Shown here piece by piece: positions 1-9,227 of a DNA stretch of 64,000 nucleotides. The stretch covers positions 62,001-126,000 of the forward strand of contig CAZIDP010000002.1 in NCBI GenBank assembly GCA_964537975.1, read 5' to 3'. The notes below the pieces were generated by a model. That model saw only the letters and a list, made by a program, of their open reading frames with translations. It did not search any database and was not told where the DNA came from. Position numbers and translations under genes: made by a program. The stretch's first letter is position 1; every line of letters begins with the position of its first letter. The stretch is from SCBR16-9 sp964537975 (GTDB taxonomy: Bacteria; Hydrogenedentota; Hydrogenedentia; Hydrogenedentales; SCBR16-9).

Positions 1-1219
1 GCTTGTGCGTTTGTGCTGAAGCGCTGGGGTGGAGATATGTCCAATGGGCACCCATGGGCTTCAGGATGGGTTGTTCATCACTTTTAGCCTGCTGCATTGC
101 ATACCGAACAAAACTTCCGACGGGGTACCAGGATTCTGATTCCAGTAAGTCAAGATGATGTACCAAGATACCCCGTGCCATGGCTGCGTCACCATGACTC
201 AAAAACCATTTACTCAGAACCCTATGGCGATTTAGGCGGTCCATCTTAATGAGCTCATCCAATGTGCCTACCTGCAACAAGTTATCAACTCTGCACAGCC
301 ATCCAGCACTTTCTGCTACCCACAGGCATGAATTCAGTGAAGGTTCTGCTTCATCAGGGAACAACTCCAACAACCTTTTCTGGTCTTCTTTGAACAAATC
401 GCCATCACTGCGTATGCGTACAGGGCGCGCGGCAATCGAGGCTACCAGCCTGCAAATTATTTCTGAAAATTCCAGATTCATGAAATCGCATTGTTTTACT
501 TCAATACTCAACGGTTCCAGCTGTAAAAAACCGCTTTCAGAGTTTCGTTGTTCTTTCCGGTATTGTCGAATTTCTGATAGCAGTGCCGCAACACGAACCA
601 GTCGTTCCTCGCTATCAAACCGAAACATTTCAAAAAGCGCAAATCCCTGAAATAATTCCCACAGCGCCTGCTCTACATTAAAATCGGAACCCCCATGCAC
701 AGCACGTATTTGGGAAACAGACATTATTCCCTTGGGAGATTGCCACATGATATCAAACACTTCTCGGGCTGTTTCAGAAAAGTCGCGTGTGGCTACATAC
801 GTGACAATAGAATCAGGATGTTTGTAAAATTTGTCAATAAATATATCCGCTGCAGCAATTTTTGATAAAGGTGCTTCAGTACCGATCCGTTCTTCAAACT
901 GGCGGAAATCATGCGCTGCCATACTTTTTACTTGACGCTGAAGTGATGCGATATCACCATGACTGTCTTGTCCATCAATAATGCGTTTTATGGCATGGAA
1001 ACCATCGGGAGCCAACTTTATCTTGGTAATATCCGTGTATATCAGACGGCTATTTATGTCAAGAAGATATTCGATTTCTTCTTGTGGAATTTCGAGTTTC
1101 TTTGAAAGAAAGCGTACCGTCAACCCGGAGCGACTGTTGTTGGTTAACTCACGGGCAATGCGGAACGCATGACGGCTCATTCCTTCCATAGAAGCCAAGA
1201 GACTGGCGCCGTGCCGCAT
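1..1219 (-). CDS. Partial hypothetical protein, XPB-N/helicase-associated-like region
   Basis: The frame is open for 406 codons from ATG at 1219 to the left edge with no stop, so the 3' end lies outside the window. AAAGGAGA precedes the ATG by about 8 bases. The protein is soluble, with no signal peptide or membrane segment. The N-terminal third looks like winged-helix DNA-binding repeats (motif TVRFLSKKLEIPQEEIEYLL). A later stretch, ARPVRIRSDGDLFKEDQKRL, resembles the XPB-N-like region of bacterial helicase-associated proteins, where a similar 'RPVRLR.DG.L..RDLRRL' pattern occurs. No helicase Walker motifs are visible in the part seen. The coding assignment is firm; the family is a guess from pattern similarity. 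Confidence 0.8.
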   Translation of the reverse strand, partial: MRHGASLLASMEGMSRHAFRIARELTNNSRSGLTVRFLSKKLEIPQEEIEYLLDINSRLIYTDITKIKLAPDGFHAIKRIIDGQDSHGDIASLQRQVKSMAAHDFRQFEERIGTEAPLSKIAAADIFIDKFYKHPDSIVTYVATRDFSETAREVFDIMWQSPKGIMSVSQIRAVHGGSDFNVEQALWELFQGFALFEMFRFDSEERLVRVAALLSEIRQYRKEQRNSESGFLQLEPLSIEVKQCDFMNLEFSEIICRLVASIAARPVRIRSDGDLFKEDQKRLLELFPDEAEPSLNSCLWVAESAGWLCRVDNLLQVGTLDELIKMDRLNRHRVLSKWFLSHGDAAMARGILVHHLDLLESESWYPVGSFVRYAMQQAKSDEQPILKPMGAHWTYLHPSASAQTHK

Positions 1220-1468
1220 TCTGATGATCTCCTTTCGACTCAGATTAATCTATAAGGATCGGGAAATGGAGTAAAATTTTGATTATAATAAGCCTTTCAT
1301 TATAGCTTATATCAGTTGTCTGGACAACAGACTCACATCATTTGGAATATCAGCTCAAATCCGGTACACTTGGAATCCAGATACAAACACATCATTGTAC
1401 AGTCAAATACGTGTGACGACTTGATTTGCGATAACGTTAAAAAGCTAATAACATTACGAGAAAAAGCC

Positions 1469-2050
1469 ATGCTTGTTCTGCTTTGTACACTAACACAGTT
1501 TTTCATGATCGGCGTCGATTCAGATGTCTACTGGGGTGTCGTACCAGAAAACGTTCGTACTTACACAATTACCTATTCAAACTCAGATAACTATGACTAC
1601 GCCGCTTTGTTTGTTGATGGAGAGTGGGTCACTGAAAGTACCCCCAACTTTAGCGACAATAAGCAAGTTACCTTGTACTTTGATTACCCTTGGATGGAAC
1701 GTGCACCCAATACGACATTGTTTAGGAATATACAGGCAAATCCAGAGCCACGTGCGTTACGTTCAAAGCGTATTGAACAAGGCTATCTGGATGCAGGATA
1801 TACAATGCTACGGATAGATGAGGAAGTCATTCCTGTAAATCGCCGGGATTTGGAATTGGCGAATAGAGCATTTGAAATGATGCGGAGAAATCAAACAGAG
1901 AATACAGTTACTGGTGACACCTCGAATTTGCATAATGAAGACGAAAGAAAAGACCTCAATGCACGCTATCCATTAGTGCGATGGGGTTCACATGGATTAA
2001 CTTTAACTTTAGCAACGTTGTTGTTGGCTTATATATACAAAAAGTATTAA
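1469..2050 (+). CDS. Hypothetical membrane-associated protein
   Basis: I do not recognise this family. I chose ATG 1469 because it gives a hydrophobic N-terminus (MLVLLCTLTQFFMIGV) that could be a signal or anchor segment. A TTG at 1316 would add 51 residues of unremarkable sequence and has no good ribosome site. The middle is rich in Tyr, Asn and Asp and may be a small beta domain. The C-terminus carries a second hydrophobic segment (GLTLTLATLLLAYIYKKY), so both ends may sit in the membrane with the middle outside. It converges with the cyclase gene, whose stop lies 7 bases downstream. Confidence 0.6.
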   Translation: MLVLLCTLTQFFMIGVDSDVYWGVVPENVRTYTITYSNSDNYDYAALFVDGEWVTESTPNFSDNKQVTLYFDYPWMERAPNTTLFRNIQANPEPRALRSKRIEQGYLDAGYTMLRIDEEVIPVNRRDLELANRAFEMMRRNQTENTVTGDTSNLHNEDERKDLNARYPLVRWGSHGLTLTLATLLLAYIYKKY

Positions 2051-2057
2051 CCAAGTA

Positions 2058-3749
2058 TTACTTTTTTTGCGTGGGTTCCATTTCTGCATCAGCTTCAATA
2101 AATCCAATTACCTCATATGCGTGAACAGGACGATCTTTGCCCTTTAACATAATGGTTCCCAGCGGTTTTCCCGACACACGGTTTTGTATGGCCTGCCAGG
2201 ATTCCATACCAACAACTATCATATCCGGGCCGGCCATGTCGCACAATCGTTTGGCGGTGTTAACGCGATCACCCACCACGGTAAAGTCCATTCGCATTGG
2301 CGAGCCAATATATCCTGCAATAACTTCGCCTGTTTCAATACCGATTCCCAGATGAATTTCAGGCAATCCACGTGATTCTCGTTCAACATTCAGTTCTTTG
2401 TTCTTGCTTTGGATTGCCAGGGCAGCACTGATAGCCTGGAATGGCGCGTCATTCAGTGCAAATGGTGCACCGAACAACACCATGATTTCATCACCAATAT
2501 ATTTATCCAGGGTGCCCTGAAACAGAAAAACAATCTCAGTCATAGCGGTGAAGTGATCATTCAGCATCAACAACAACTCATTTGGGGCCAACTGTTCTGC
2601 TAACTTACTTGAACCACGAATATCACAGAATAATGTGGTTACAGCAGTTTTCTGACCGCCAAGAACTAGCGAGCTGTCTTCATTTAATATTTTATTGACG
2701 ATAGCGGGGGAGAGGAAACGGCCAAGGTTTAATCGCTTCTTTTCTTCCAACACCACTTGCTGATGCAAATTGACATTGTCGATGGCCAATGCGCACTGGT
2801 GGGCCATAGAGGCGAAGAGTTCCAAATCTTCCTCATTGAAACAGATTCCGTCATGACTGGTGTCAATATAAATAGCACCCAGGATGCGTTTATCAACTTT
2901 CAGCGGTACACTCATGGCACTGAGAATATTTTCACGGATAATACTGTCTCGCATACCAAATTCATTGTCGGTCTGTTGATTTATCATCAATACCGGTTCA
3001 CCATGAAGGGCTGCACGCCCAGCAATTCCCATGCTGGGATTGCCTGTACCCAGATTAGTCGCCATGTGACGGGCTACATGTACAATCAATTGGGTATTCT
3101 CTTCGCGAAGCACCACAAACCCACGGTTTGCGTTCAGCACTTCCATGGTCAGGTCGAGTACATTGGCAAGTCGGCTGTCCAGGTCGAAATTGGAAGCCAT
3201 GACTTGTCCTGCTTTATGAAGTGCGGCAAGGCGTCTGAATGCCCGGCTCATTTTGACGATATCGACTTCTGCCGCTTCCGGTATAACCTCTGGAGCTGCT
3301 GTACTTGCAGAGCGAGATTGCCCGATCAATGTCATGCTGTTGCCTACTTGGTCCATTTCTTCGCGAATCCGAATCATATCATCACTCAACGTACTGTCAT
3401 TAGAAGCTGGCTCACTATCATGAGTGTCGATATTTCGGGGATCGTGGTATTGAAGTCTGCATTTGCTCCCAAACCAGATTTCGTCCCCATCTGTAAGTAA
3501 GCGTTCAACAATTCTCTGTCTGTTAACATAGGTGCCATTCATGCTTTTTTGGTCAAGCAACAGCACCCGATTTTGTTTGTGGAGCATTCTGGCGTGGTGG
3601 CGGGATACTTCGTCGGCAATCAACACAACATCACAATGTTCTGATCGACCTAATTCAATTTCTTCTTTGTCCAAAATTACGATTTGTGTAGATATACCAG
3701 GTTGATCGATTACAATATAAGGAAATGTGGAATTGTTCGCAGCTTGCAA
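2058..3749 (-). CDS. FHA-GAF-class III adenylate cyclase
   Basis: A 563-residue cytoplasmic signalling enzyme predicted to make cAMP. Residues about 20-95 form an FHA phosphothreonine-binding domain (LGRSEHCDVVL, SRHHA, NGTYVN). Residues about 185-325 form a GAF sensor domain. Residues about 365-550 are the cyclase catalytic domain. The two metal-binding Asp are D376 (FCDIRG) and D420 (YIGDE). K416 and D488 fit ATP rather than GTP specificity, and N497 and R501 fit the transition-state pair. The start is TTG at 3749, set by AAGGAGAG 8 bases upstream; no other good start precedes the FHA domain. No membrane segment is present. FHA input suggests control by a Ser/Thr kinase, which is not in the window. 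Confidence 0.93.
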   Translation of the reverse strand: MQAANNSTFPYIVIDQPGISTQIVILDKEEIELGRSEHCDVVLIADEVSRHHARMLHKQNRVLLLDQKSMNGTYVNRQRIVERLLTDGDEIWFGSKCRLQYHDPRNIDTHDSEPASNDSTLSDDMIRIREEMDQVGNSMTLIGQSRSASTAAPEVIPEAAEVDIVKMSRAFRRLAALHKAGQVMASNFDLDSRLANVLDLTMEVLNANRGFVVLREENTQLIVHVARHMATNLGTGNPSMGIAGRAALHGEPVLMINQQTDNEFGMRDSIIRENILSAMSVPLKVDKRILGAIYIDTSHDGICFNEEDLELFASMAHQCALAIDNVNLHQQVVLEEKKRLNLGRFLSPAIVNKILNEDSSLVLGGQKTAVTTLFCDIRGSSKLAEQLAPNELLLMLNDHFTAMTEIVFLFQGTLDKYIGDEIMVLFGAPFALNDAPFQAISAALAIQSKNKELNVERESRGLPEIHLGIGIETGEVIAGYIGSPMRMDFTVVGDRVNTAKRLCDMAGPDMIVVGMESWQAIQNRVSGKPLGTIMLKGKDRPVHAYEVIGFIEADAEMEPTQKK

Positions 3750-3918
3750 GAAAGACTCTCCTTTGAAACGATATTGATGTGTTTTGAATAACCGAAGTAA
3801 TCATAATATCATACTCTTAATTGTTAAGGGGCAATATTTTATGAAGAAAACTTGAAGTTTTTACAATTCAAACGTATGGTATTGAAAGTTCAATTCAATA
3901 CTTTAAAATGGAATTACT

Positions 3919-3937
3919 CCAAGCTGTCACAGCTTGG
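3919..3937. repeat. Perfect 8-bp inverted repeat upstream of the TPR membrane protein gene
   Basis: CCAAGCTG and CAGCTTGG are separated by TCA and end 27 bases before the ATG at 3965. The site lies in the divergent intergenic region between the cyclase and TMTC-like genes. It could be a dimeric regulator operator or a hairpin in the mRNA leader. No T-run follows, so a terminator is unlikely. Confidence 0.6.
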
Positions 3938-3964
3938 CAATAGCCTTTTGGAAACAGACAATTA

Positions 3965-5686
3965 ATGAAGCAAAACGCATTTATTCTTGTAGCTTTGGTA
4001 TGTATTATTACACTTGGTTGTATTGCGTATTTTAATACACTCGATGGTGATTGGGTTTGGGATGATGTATCCTCTGTATTGTTACATCAACATGTACAGG
4101 AACCGGCTGAGTTCTTTCAACTTTTTAAGGAAGACCAGCATGCGTTCGGGCGAGGACAGGGCAACTTCTACCGACCACTGGTGGCTGCCAGTTTCATGTG
4201 GGACTTCTGGCTGAGCCATGATCCTGTACAAGATACAAGACCAGGGCAATCTTACCCTGAAGTATCTCCTTTTCTTTTTCATTGTACCAATATCATCTGG
4301 CATGTAGCCGCTGCCGTACTTTTATGTTGCCTGTTAGTGCGTTTCGGGGCACCTCGATTTGTCAGCCTGGTAGTTCCCCTTATCTTTGTTGTTCACCCAT
4401 TGCACACGGAGGCGGTGGCATATATCAGTGGACGTGCCGACATGATGTCGGCGGTGTTCATTTTTGCTGCTTTGTTTTTCGCGTTTCAAGAGGGTACCTC
4501 CCAAAAGCGTATTGCAGGTATTGTTTTGTCGACGATAGTCTTTGGCTTCGGTCTCCTCAGCAAAGAATCTACGCTGATATATCCATTGCTGCTTGTTCTA
4601 TTCATCGCATTGCTTCCATATCCGGAATTTAAGGAGAAAAAAGCCAGAAAAGACGCGATAAAACAGCGCTTAACTCCATTATTCCCCGCTGTCGTTGTTA
4701 TACTGATTTATATTTATCTACGTAGTACAGTATTGCGTTTCGCAGATATGACTGTAGATGCTTCACCTTTTCTGGTTCGTATAGTGGAAACCTTCCAGTC
4801 TTTTGCCATATACATCCGTTTACTGTTTATTCCCACAGGATTGCACATGGAACGTACCCTGGACCATGCCGGGGTGGGTACAGCGGTTATTGGAGCAGTT
4901 TTGTTGTTGCTGTCAATCGCCCTGTTTGTCTGGGCAATCAAAGTGAAGAAGCACCGTATAGCGCTGGGCATGGGCTGGTTTCTGCTCGCTTGGTTACCCA
5001 TATCCGGCATTTTCCCGCTGAATGCGCCATTGGCGGAGCACTGGATGTATGTACCCATGGCAGGTTTCTGGTGGGCGCTCGTGGAGCTTTTGTATGCTTA
5101 TACACCAGCAACGATTCAATGGCGGCGCACACGTACAGCACTGGTAACAGGTTTGTGCCTGGTGTTTGTATTGCTTACCGTGGAGCGCAATGACGATTGG
5201 CAAAATAATGACCGGTTGTTCCGCGCTACACTGGCACAAAATCCAAATACTATCCGGGTACATTATAACCTGGCAGTCACCTATGAAGACCTGGAGGGCA
5301 ACCTGTCTGGAGCCAGGCGCCATTATGAACATGTCCTGGCATTGTACAGACAGCAGAAAGTAGACAATCAATTGTCAGAAGATGCGTTGCTTCCTGAAGA
5401 GATTGACGTATATTTGTCATTGGGAAAGATTCATTTTCATCAACAGGATTATGAGAGATCGCGTAGTGAATTGGCCTATCTGCTTAATGCGGTACTCAAT
5501 GAAAGCAGCCGCGATCTATTGAGTCGGTTCCGACAGGAAGTGGCATCTGCGGCCATGTGGTATGGCAAAAGCGCATTGGCGATGGGAGAAATAGCTGAGG
5601 CAGAAATGAGTTTTCGCCAAGCAGTAACATTGATTCCTGAGTTTAGCGGCGAAGTCGATACGTTATTGACGGGTGCACCAATCTGA
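3965..5686 (+). CDS. TMTC-like polytopic GT-C-type protein with TPR tail
   Basis: A 573-residue protein with about ten membrane segments in residues 1-410 and a soluble tetratricopeptide-like region from about 425 to 565 (motifs VHYNLAVTYEDLEG, YLSLGKIHFHQQDYERS, GEIAEAEMSFRQAV). The first lumenal loop has DGDWVWDD followed by FYRPL, and the second has HPLHTEAVAYISGRADMM. These match the TMTC/PMT-type GT-C proteins, which in eukaryotes are O-mannosyltransferases; the bacterial role is not settled. A GGAAACAG ribosome site precedes ATG 3965. It probably shares a transcript with the glycosidase-like gene downstream, 60 bases away. Confidence 0.8.
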   Translation: MKQNAFILVALVCIITLGCIAYFNTLDGDWVWDDVSSVLLHQHVQEPAEFFQLFKEDQHAFGRGQGNFYRPLVAASFMWDFWLSHDPVQDTRPGQSYPEVSPFLFHCTNIIWHVAAAVLLCCLLVRFGAPRFVSLVVPLIFVVHPLHTEAVAYISGRADMMSAVFIFAALFFAFQEGTSQKRIAGIVLSTIVFGFGLLSKESTLIYPLLLVLFIALLPYPEFKEKKARKDAIKQRLTPLFPAVVVILIYIYLRSTVLRFADMTVDASPFLVRIVETFQSFAIYIRLLFIPTGLHMERTLDHAGVGTAVIGAVLLLLSIALFVWAIKVKKHRIALGMGWFLLAWLPISGIFPLNAPLAEHWMYVPMAGFWWALVELLYAYTPATIQWRRTRTALVTGLCLVFVLLTVERNDDWQNNDRLFRATLAQNPNTIRVHYNLAVTYEDLEGNLSGARRHYEHVLALYRQQKVDNQLSEDALLPEEIDVYLSLGKIHFHQQDYERSRSELAYLLNAVLNESSRDLLSRFRQEVASAAMWYGKSALAMGEIAEAEMSFRQAVTLIPEFSGEVDTLLTGAPI

Positions 5687-5746
5687 GGTGTACATATAGC
5701 CGTATAAAGGGTGTCTTGAGCATCAAATAGTATGGGGGTAGAAATC

Positions 5747-8737
5747 ATGTTGGATTATGTTGTACGACATGGGGTCTATGCATGTCACGTGATACTGTGT
5801 ATCGTCTTGACATCATTAATATTTCAATATTCAGGAGGAAAAATAATGGCAGAGGAAGTACCAGATAACCTTTACAAAGCCGAATTGATGAATTACACGG
5901 GGCCCTGGAGTTTCACCATTCCAAGGCCTCATGTCATTTTTGTTAGCGATGAACAGCTTGTCCAATTGTCAAACCCGGACCAGTTGGTAAATACCAGCCT
6001 GTCCTATGAACCTCGTGAAGAAAGCCTGCGACAGATATGCGAAAGAGCGCAGGCAGCCGGATATCGCACCTTGATCATGGCTTTTGATCATTTCTTTGGG
6101 CAGTACCGGCCAGGCCAAGGCGACAAGCCACGGGAGTTGACACCTGACAAAGATGAGTACATCGAATATATTGCCAAGATCAGTGCCTTTGCCGAAGAGT
6201 ACGGGCTTGCATTGGAATTAAGTTTGTTAAGCCCGCTTGAGATAGGTCCCGGCTATATTGAAGAAACAGGTGAGCCCGGTGTCTGGATGCATTATCGAAA
6301 AGGACAGCGGGACCCAGTTACAGGTGAATTCAGTGTGCAACTGTGGCGTCAGGTTCGCTGGGCAAATAATAAAGGACCTTTGTTGCTGAAAGATGCCGGA
6401 GTACGTGTATTTGCGTATCGTGAACAATCTATCTCTGGTACTCCTTACCGCATGGTGGACCCGGATGAAATTGTGGAGATTACCGATAATGTAACGGTTG
6501 ATGTATGGGACAACAACCGCAAAACAAGCGGGCAATACCTGGCGGTTCGGATACGCGTCCACGGTGAAGGCAGCACGGACATCGGACCGCTGGACAGGGT
6601 ATTGGTTGTGCAACATTATGAAACTCCCGAGATGGACTATTTCAGCGATAATGCCCTGCCCTATCTGAAGAATCTGGTTGACCGCTATATAGACGCGGGT
6701 GTTCGGCTGAATGCACTGTATTCTGATGAGATGCATATCCAACAGGACTGGCATTATTTCAGTCATCATGACAACGGTGAATTCGCGCTGCGTTATGTCA
6801 GCCCGGGATTTGAAAAACAATTTGCTGCATTGCACGGTTCGCAATACCAGGATTTGGCCAAGTACATGGTGTATTTCACCTACGGTCAGGAAGATACGGC
6901 GAATGATCTGTCTGCAAAAGATGGCATCATGCATGTCTGGGGCAACACGCCAGAAGCCATACATGAGACAGCATTGTTCCGTGCACGCTACTTTGAATTA
7001 CTGCAGGATGGTGTGGTTGACCTGTTTGTCACGGCCAAGCGCCATCTGGAAAATAAGGTTGGCTACAAGGTTGAGTCACGCGCACATGCAACCTGGGCGG
7101 AAAGCCCAACCATCGATTACTGGAATTCCGGCCCTGACAGCATGCACACGCATAAATACGAATATACTTCCAATTTTAAGTGGTCCAATACGGTACATCA
7201 GGCTGCTTCGGCATGTCAGGACTACTTCAAGTGGGGTGAATTTTTGGTCGGAACCGGAAATGACACGGCTGAAGGTGGTTGGCTTGATCGCAACTATTGG
7301 GGATTAACGGTTGCACACTCGATTGGGATCATCAACGACGTCCCCAGCGCGTATGCCGCACACTGGGGTATGCCTAACGATATCAGCCACCGTCGTATGG
7401 CGCTGGTTAATGCTTCCGGTGCTTCAGCTTGGCCGCAATATGGTATGGTGCAAAACATGCAGCATCGTGATGTGGATGTACTGATGCTGTACCCACTTGA
7501 TCTGGTAGCAATGGAAGAACGTTTCGGAAGCTGGATGACTCAATACGGTTACGCGAATTTCATTACCCAGGCCAAGCTGCTTGAACTGGGCAAAGTGGTT
7601 GATGGTGCCATTGAGATGGCAGGGTATCGTTTTACGACGCTCATGGCGACATTTGAACCATTTCCAACTCGTGAACTGCTTGAGATGATGATTGCGCTGG
7701 TAGATCAGGGCGGCAAAGTGGTTTGGTCTAGTATTCCGCCTGTATTGTTGCGCGATGGCAGCCCGGCGCAACCGCTCTGGCAGGAACTGACCGGTGTTCG
7801 GTACGAGCCGACACGACATCATGGCAGATTGACCCCGGGGCGTCTGATTCAATTTCATGATGTGTTGGAGCAAGTTGATCCCATGGTTGTGCTCACAGAT
7901 TTTCTGGTGGACAGGGTCTATACTTTCGAGCCCTTTGAAGGCACATCGGTAGTGGCTACATTGCTTGATGAACCCGTAGGCACCTATCGTAGCAATGAAA
8001 AAGGCGGCAGTGTCACTGTGTTGGGCTTCAGGCCACGAGATGATCAATCCTTCACCATGGGGTATGATGTCCGTTACCTGTTTGAAATTCTAGATGCCAT
8101 TGGTGCGCATCCGCCAACAGGGGCTTTCGATGGGATCAATGACAATACAGAGCATTTATCCCGCCACAGTGAGTATCTGGTATGCCGCTTTCCCAATGGG
8201 GCCGTGGCGTTAGCGCCGCATCTGCGCGAACTGGTGGAGTCCTGGTTTGGTGGTTTTGCACGGAATCAGGAAGACGATCGCGTGATTATGGAACGATTGA
8301 ACCTGCCACCGAATGAAGTGCAATTGAATGAATTCAAGGTTAATGGCCATTCTGTGACGTATAACGGCAGAGATGCCATGACTTTTCGCGTTGAAGATGG
8401 AGCGCTGGTCGCGTTTGCGGGTGCGCACAGTAACGAGATTACCATTGATGGCTCAACGTATCGGTATGCGGAGCAGCCGATGGGGTTGGTTTCCTGGGCT
8501 CCTATTGAAGAAGAACGGCAAGGCAGCGCTGGCGCACTTTTCCAAATACGTGTACATGGAGAAGGCAAGGTGTTTATTCCAGTACCAGGGATTACTGGTG
8601 ACGTTGAACTGGTAGCAGAAGGAAGTAAATTAGGGAGCAGGGGAGAGGTTATTGAGTCCCATCTGGAAGATAGTGTGCTGACCTTTACCAACACTGCTGC
8701 AACTTCAGCCAGGTGGTTGTTTGTTGTGCCGAAATAA
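5747..8737 (+). CDS. Large putative glycoside hydrolase (TIM-barrel, clan GH-A-like)
   Basis: A protein of about 1000 residues. The first half looks like a TIM-barrel hydrolase, with YSDEMHI and THAxWAESP-like segments (ALYSDEMHI, AHATWAESPTIDYW) that could carry the acidic catalytic residues. A middle region resembles the trimerisation/glutamine-amidotransferase-like fold of GH42-type enzymes (YRFTTLMATFEPF, MIALVDQGGKVVW), followed by beta-rich C-terminal parts. ATG 5747 gives a signal-like N-terminus (hydrophobic VILCIVLTSLIF, then KIMA-EE). A second start, ATG 5846, has a perfect AGGAGG 7 bases upstream and would give a cytoplasmic form starting MAEEVPDN. The sugar substrate cannot be told. 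Assignment to hydrolases is moderately sure; the exact family is not. Confidence 0.65.
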   Translation: MLDYVVRHGVYACHVILCIVLTSLIFQYSGGKIMAEEVPDNLYKAELMNYTGPWSFTIPRPHVIFVSDEQLVQLSNPDQLVNTSLSYEPREESLRQICERAQAAGYRTLIMAFDHFFGQYRPGQGDKPRELTPDKDEYIEYIAKISAFAEEYGLALELSLLSPLEIGPGYIEETGEPGVWMHYRKGQRDPVTGEFSVQLWRQVRWANNKGPLLLKDAGVRVFAYREQSISGTPYRMVDPDEIVEITDNVTVDVWDNNRKTSGQYLAVRIRVHGEGSTDIGPLDRVLVVQHYETPEMDYFSDNALPYLKNLVDRYIDAGVRLNALYSDEMHIQQDWHYFSHHDNGEFALRYVSPGFEKQFAALHGSQYQDLAKYMVYFTYGQEDTANDLSAKDGIMHVWGNTPEAIHETALFRARYFELLQDGVVDLFVTAKRHLENKVGYKVESRAHATWAESPTIDYWNSGPDSMHTHKYEYTSNFKWSNTVHQAASACQDYFKWGEFLVGTGNDTAEGGWLDRNYWGLTVAHSIGIINDVPSAYAAHWGMPNDISHRRMALVNASGASAWPQYGMVQNMQHRDVDVLMLYPLDLVAMEERFGSWMTQYGYANFITQAKLLELGKVVDGAIEMAGYRFTTLMATFEPFPTRELLEMMIALVDQGGKVVWSSIPPVLLRDGSPAQPLWQELTGVRYEPTRHHGRLTPGRLIQFHDVLEQVDPMVVLTDFLVDRVYTFEPFEGTSVVATLLDEPVGTYRSNEKGGSVTVLGFRPRDDQSFTMGYDVRYLFEILDAIGAHPPTGAFDGINDNTEHLSRHSEYLVCRFPNGAVALAPHLRELVESWFGGFARNQEDDRVIMERLNLPPNEVQLNEFKVNGHSVTYNGRDAMTFRVEDGALVAFAGAHSNEITIDGSTYRYAEQPMGLVSWAPIEEERQGSAGALFQIRVHGEGKVFIPVPGITGDVELVAEGSKLGSRGEVIESHLEDSVLTFTNTAATSARWLFVVPK

Positions 8738-8775
8738 ACAATCATTCATATGCAGAATGCATAAGTGAACCACGG

Positions 8776-8812
8776 CCTCATATCGATAAATCTATTGATA
8801 TGGGGTCTTATT
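8776..8812 (+). terminator. Likely terminator of the glycosidase-like gene
   Basis: A 13-bp stem (8776-8788 with 8793-8805, two G-T pairs) closes a 4-base loop and is followed by TCTTATTC. The T-tract is weak. It sits 38 bases after the stop codon at 8737. Confidence 0.5.
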
Positions 8813-8829
8813 CATGGCATGTGCAGTGT

Positions 8830-9021
8830 TCATTCAACGGTCCAGAATCGCGATTTGGAACCTCCAGATGCAACCTCAATTTTTACAGGCCGGGCACAAC
8901 GGGGGCAATGGCCAAAAAATGCGGTTTTCAATCTGTTGAGGTAAATGCGGCTGTAGACGTTGCAACATTTGAAATGAATACCGATAGACGGTGTCGGTTT
9001 TCTTTTTTCAGAATGATTCAT
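8830..9021 (-). CDS. Possible small Cys-rich protein (half zinc ribbon), doubtful
   Basis: A 63-codon frame that begins 6 bases after the stop of the small membrane protein upstream on the same strand. Its C-terminus reads FGHCPRCARPVKIEVASGGS, which resembles the first half of small CPxC zinc-ribbon proteins. Only one CxxC is in frame. A frame shift near the stop codon would add NEHCTCHE with a second Cys cluster, so this may be a broken gene. No convincing ribosome site is seen. It could also be chance. Confidence 0.25.
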   Translation of the reverse strand: MNHSEKRKPTPSIGIHFKCCNVYSRIYLNRLKTAFFGHCPRCARPVKIEVASGGSKSRFWTVE

Positions 9022-9026
9022 TGCGG

Positions 9027-9227
9027 TTAAGACACTTCACGATTTGTTTGTTGATGATCTTGTGCCTGGTTGAGCAATGCGTCCTTATCTTCTTGCAATT
9101 CCAGGTTGCGGTTTGCCTGTTGTCTGATTTTAGAAACTACCCGATACACTTCAAAACTCATCCACACCAAGCCACCAGCAAATATTCCAGCCAGGCATGC
9201 CAGGGTGATCATCCGTATAAGCTGCAT
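9027..9227 (-). CDS. Small single-pass membrane protein with coiled coil
   Basis: A 66-residue protein with one membrane segment (LACLAGIFAGGLVWMSFEVY) at residues about 8-28 and a charged, Gln-rich tail (residues about 32-60) that should form a coiled coil. The ATG at 9227 overlaps the stop of the upstream gene as TAATG, and GGAAGGAAA within that gene serves as ribosome site, so the two are translationally coupled. An ATG 18 bases further upstream is possible but lacks the site. Family unknown. Coupling to a secreted coiled-coil protein suggests that the two act together at the envelope. Confidence 0.7.
   Translation of the reverse strand: MQLIRMITLACLAGIFAGGLVWMSFEVYRVVSKIRQQANRNLELQEDKDALLNQAQDHQQTNREVS

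Noticed and set aside
1316..1468. TTG at 1316 as the start of the 1469-2050 gene
   Set aside because: No ribosome site, and the extra 51 residues bury the hydrophobic N-terminal segment.
2757..3500. 247-codon plus-strand frame opposite the adenylate cyclase
   Set aside because: Lies wholly inside a well-supported gene in the other direction; Cys/His-rich composition is typical of an antisense shadow.
6227..8047. Long minus-strand frames (6227-6964, 7424-8047) opposite the glycosidase-like gene
   Set aside because: Antisense shadows with no motif or ribosome site.
8980..9010. ACCGA/TCGGT hairpin followed by a T-run on the plus strand
   Set aside because: Only 5 bp, and no plus-strand gene ends nearby after the stronger hairpin at 8776-8805; kept only as a weak second terminator candidate.
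8713..9030. 105-codon plus-strand frame after the glycosidase-like gene
   Set aside because: Overlaps the gene end and spans the terminator hairpin; no ribosome site or family resemblance.
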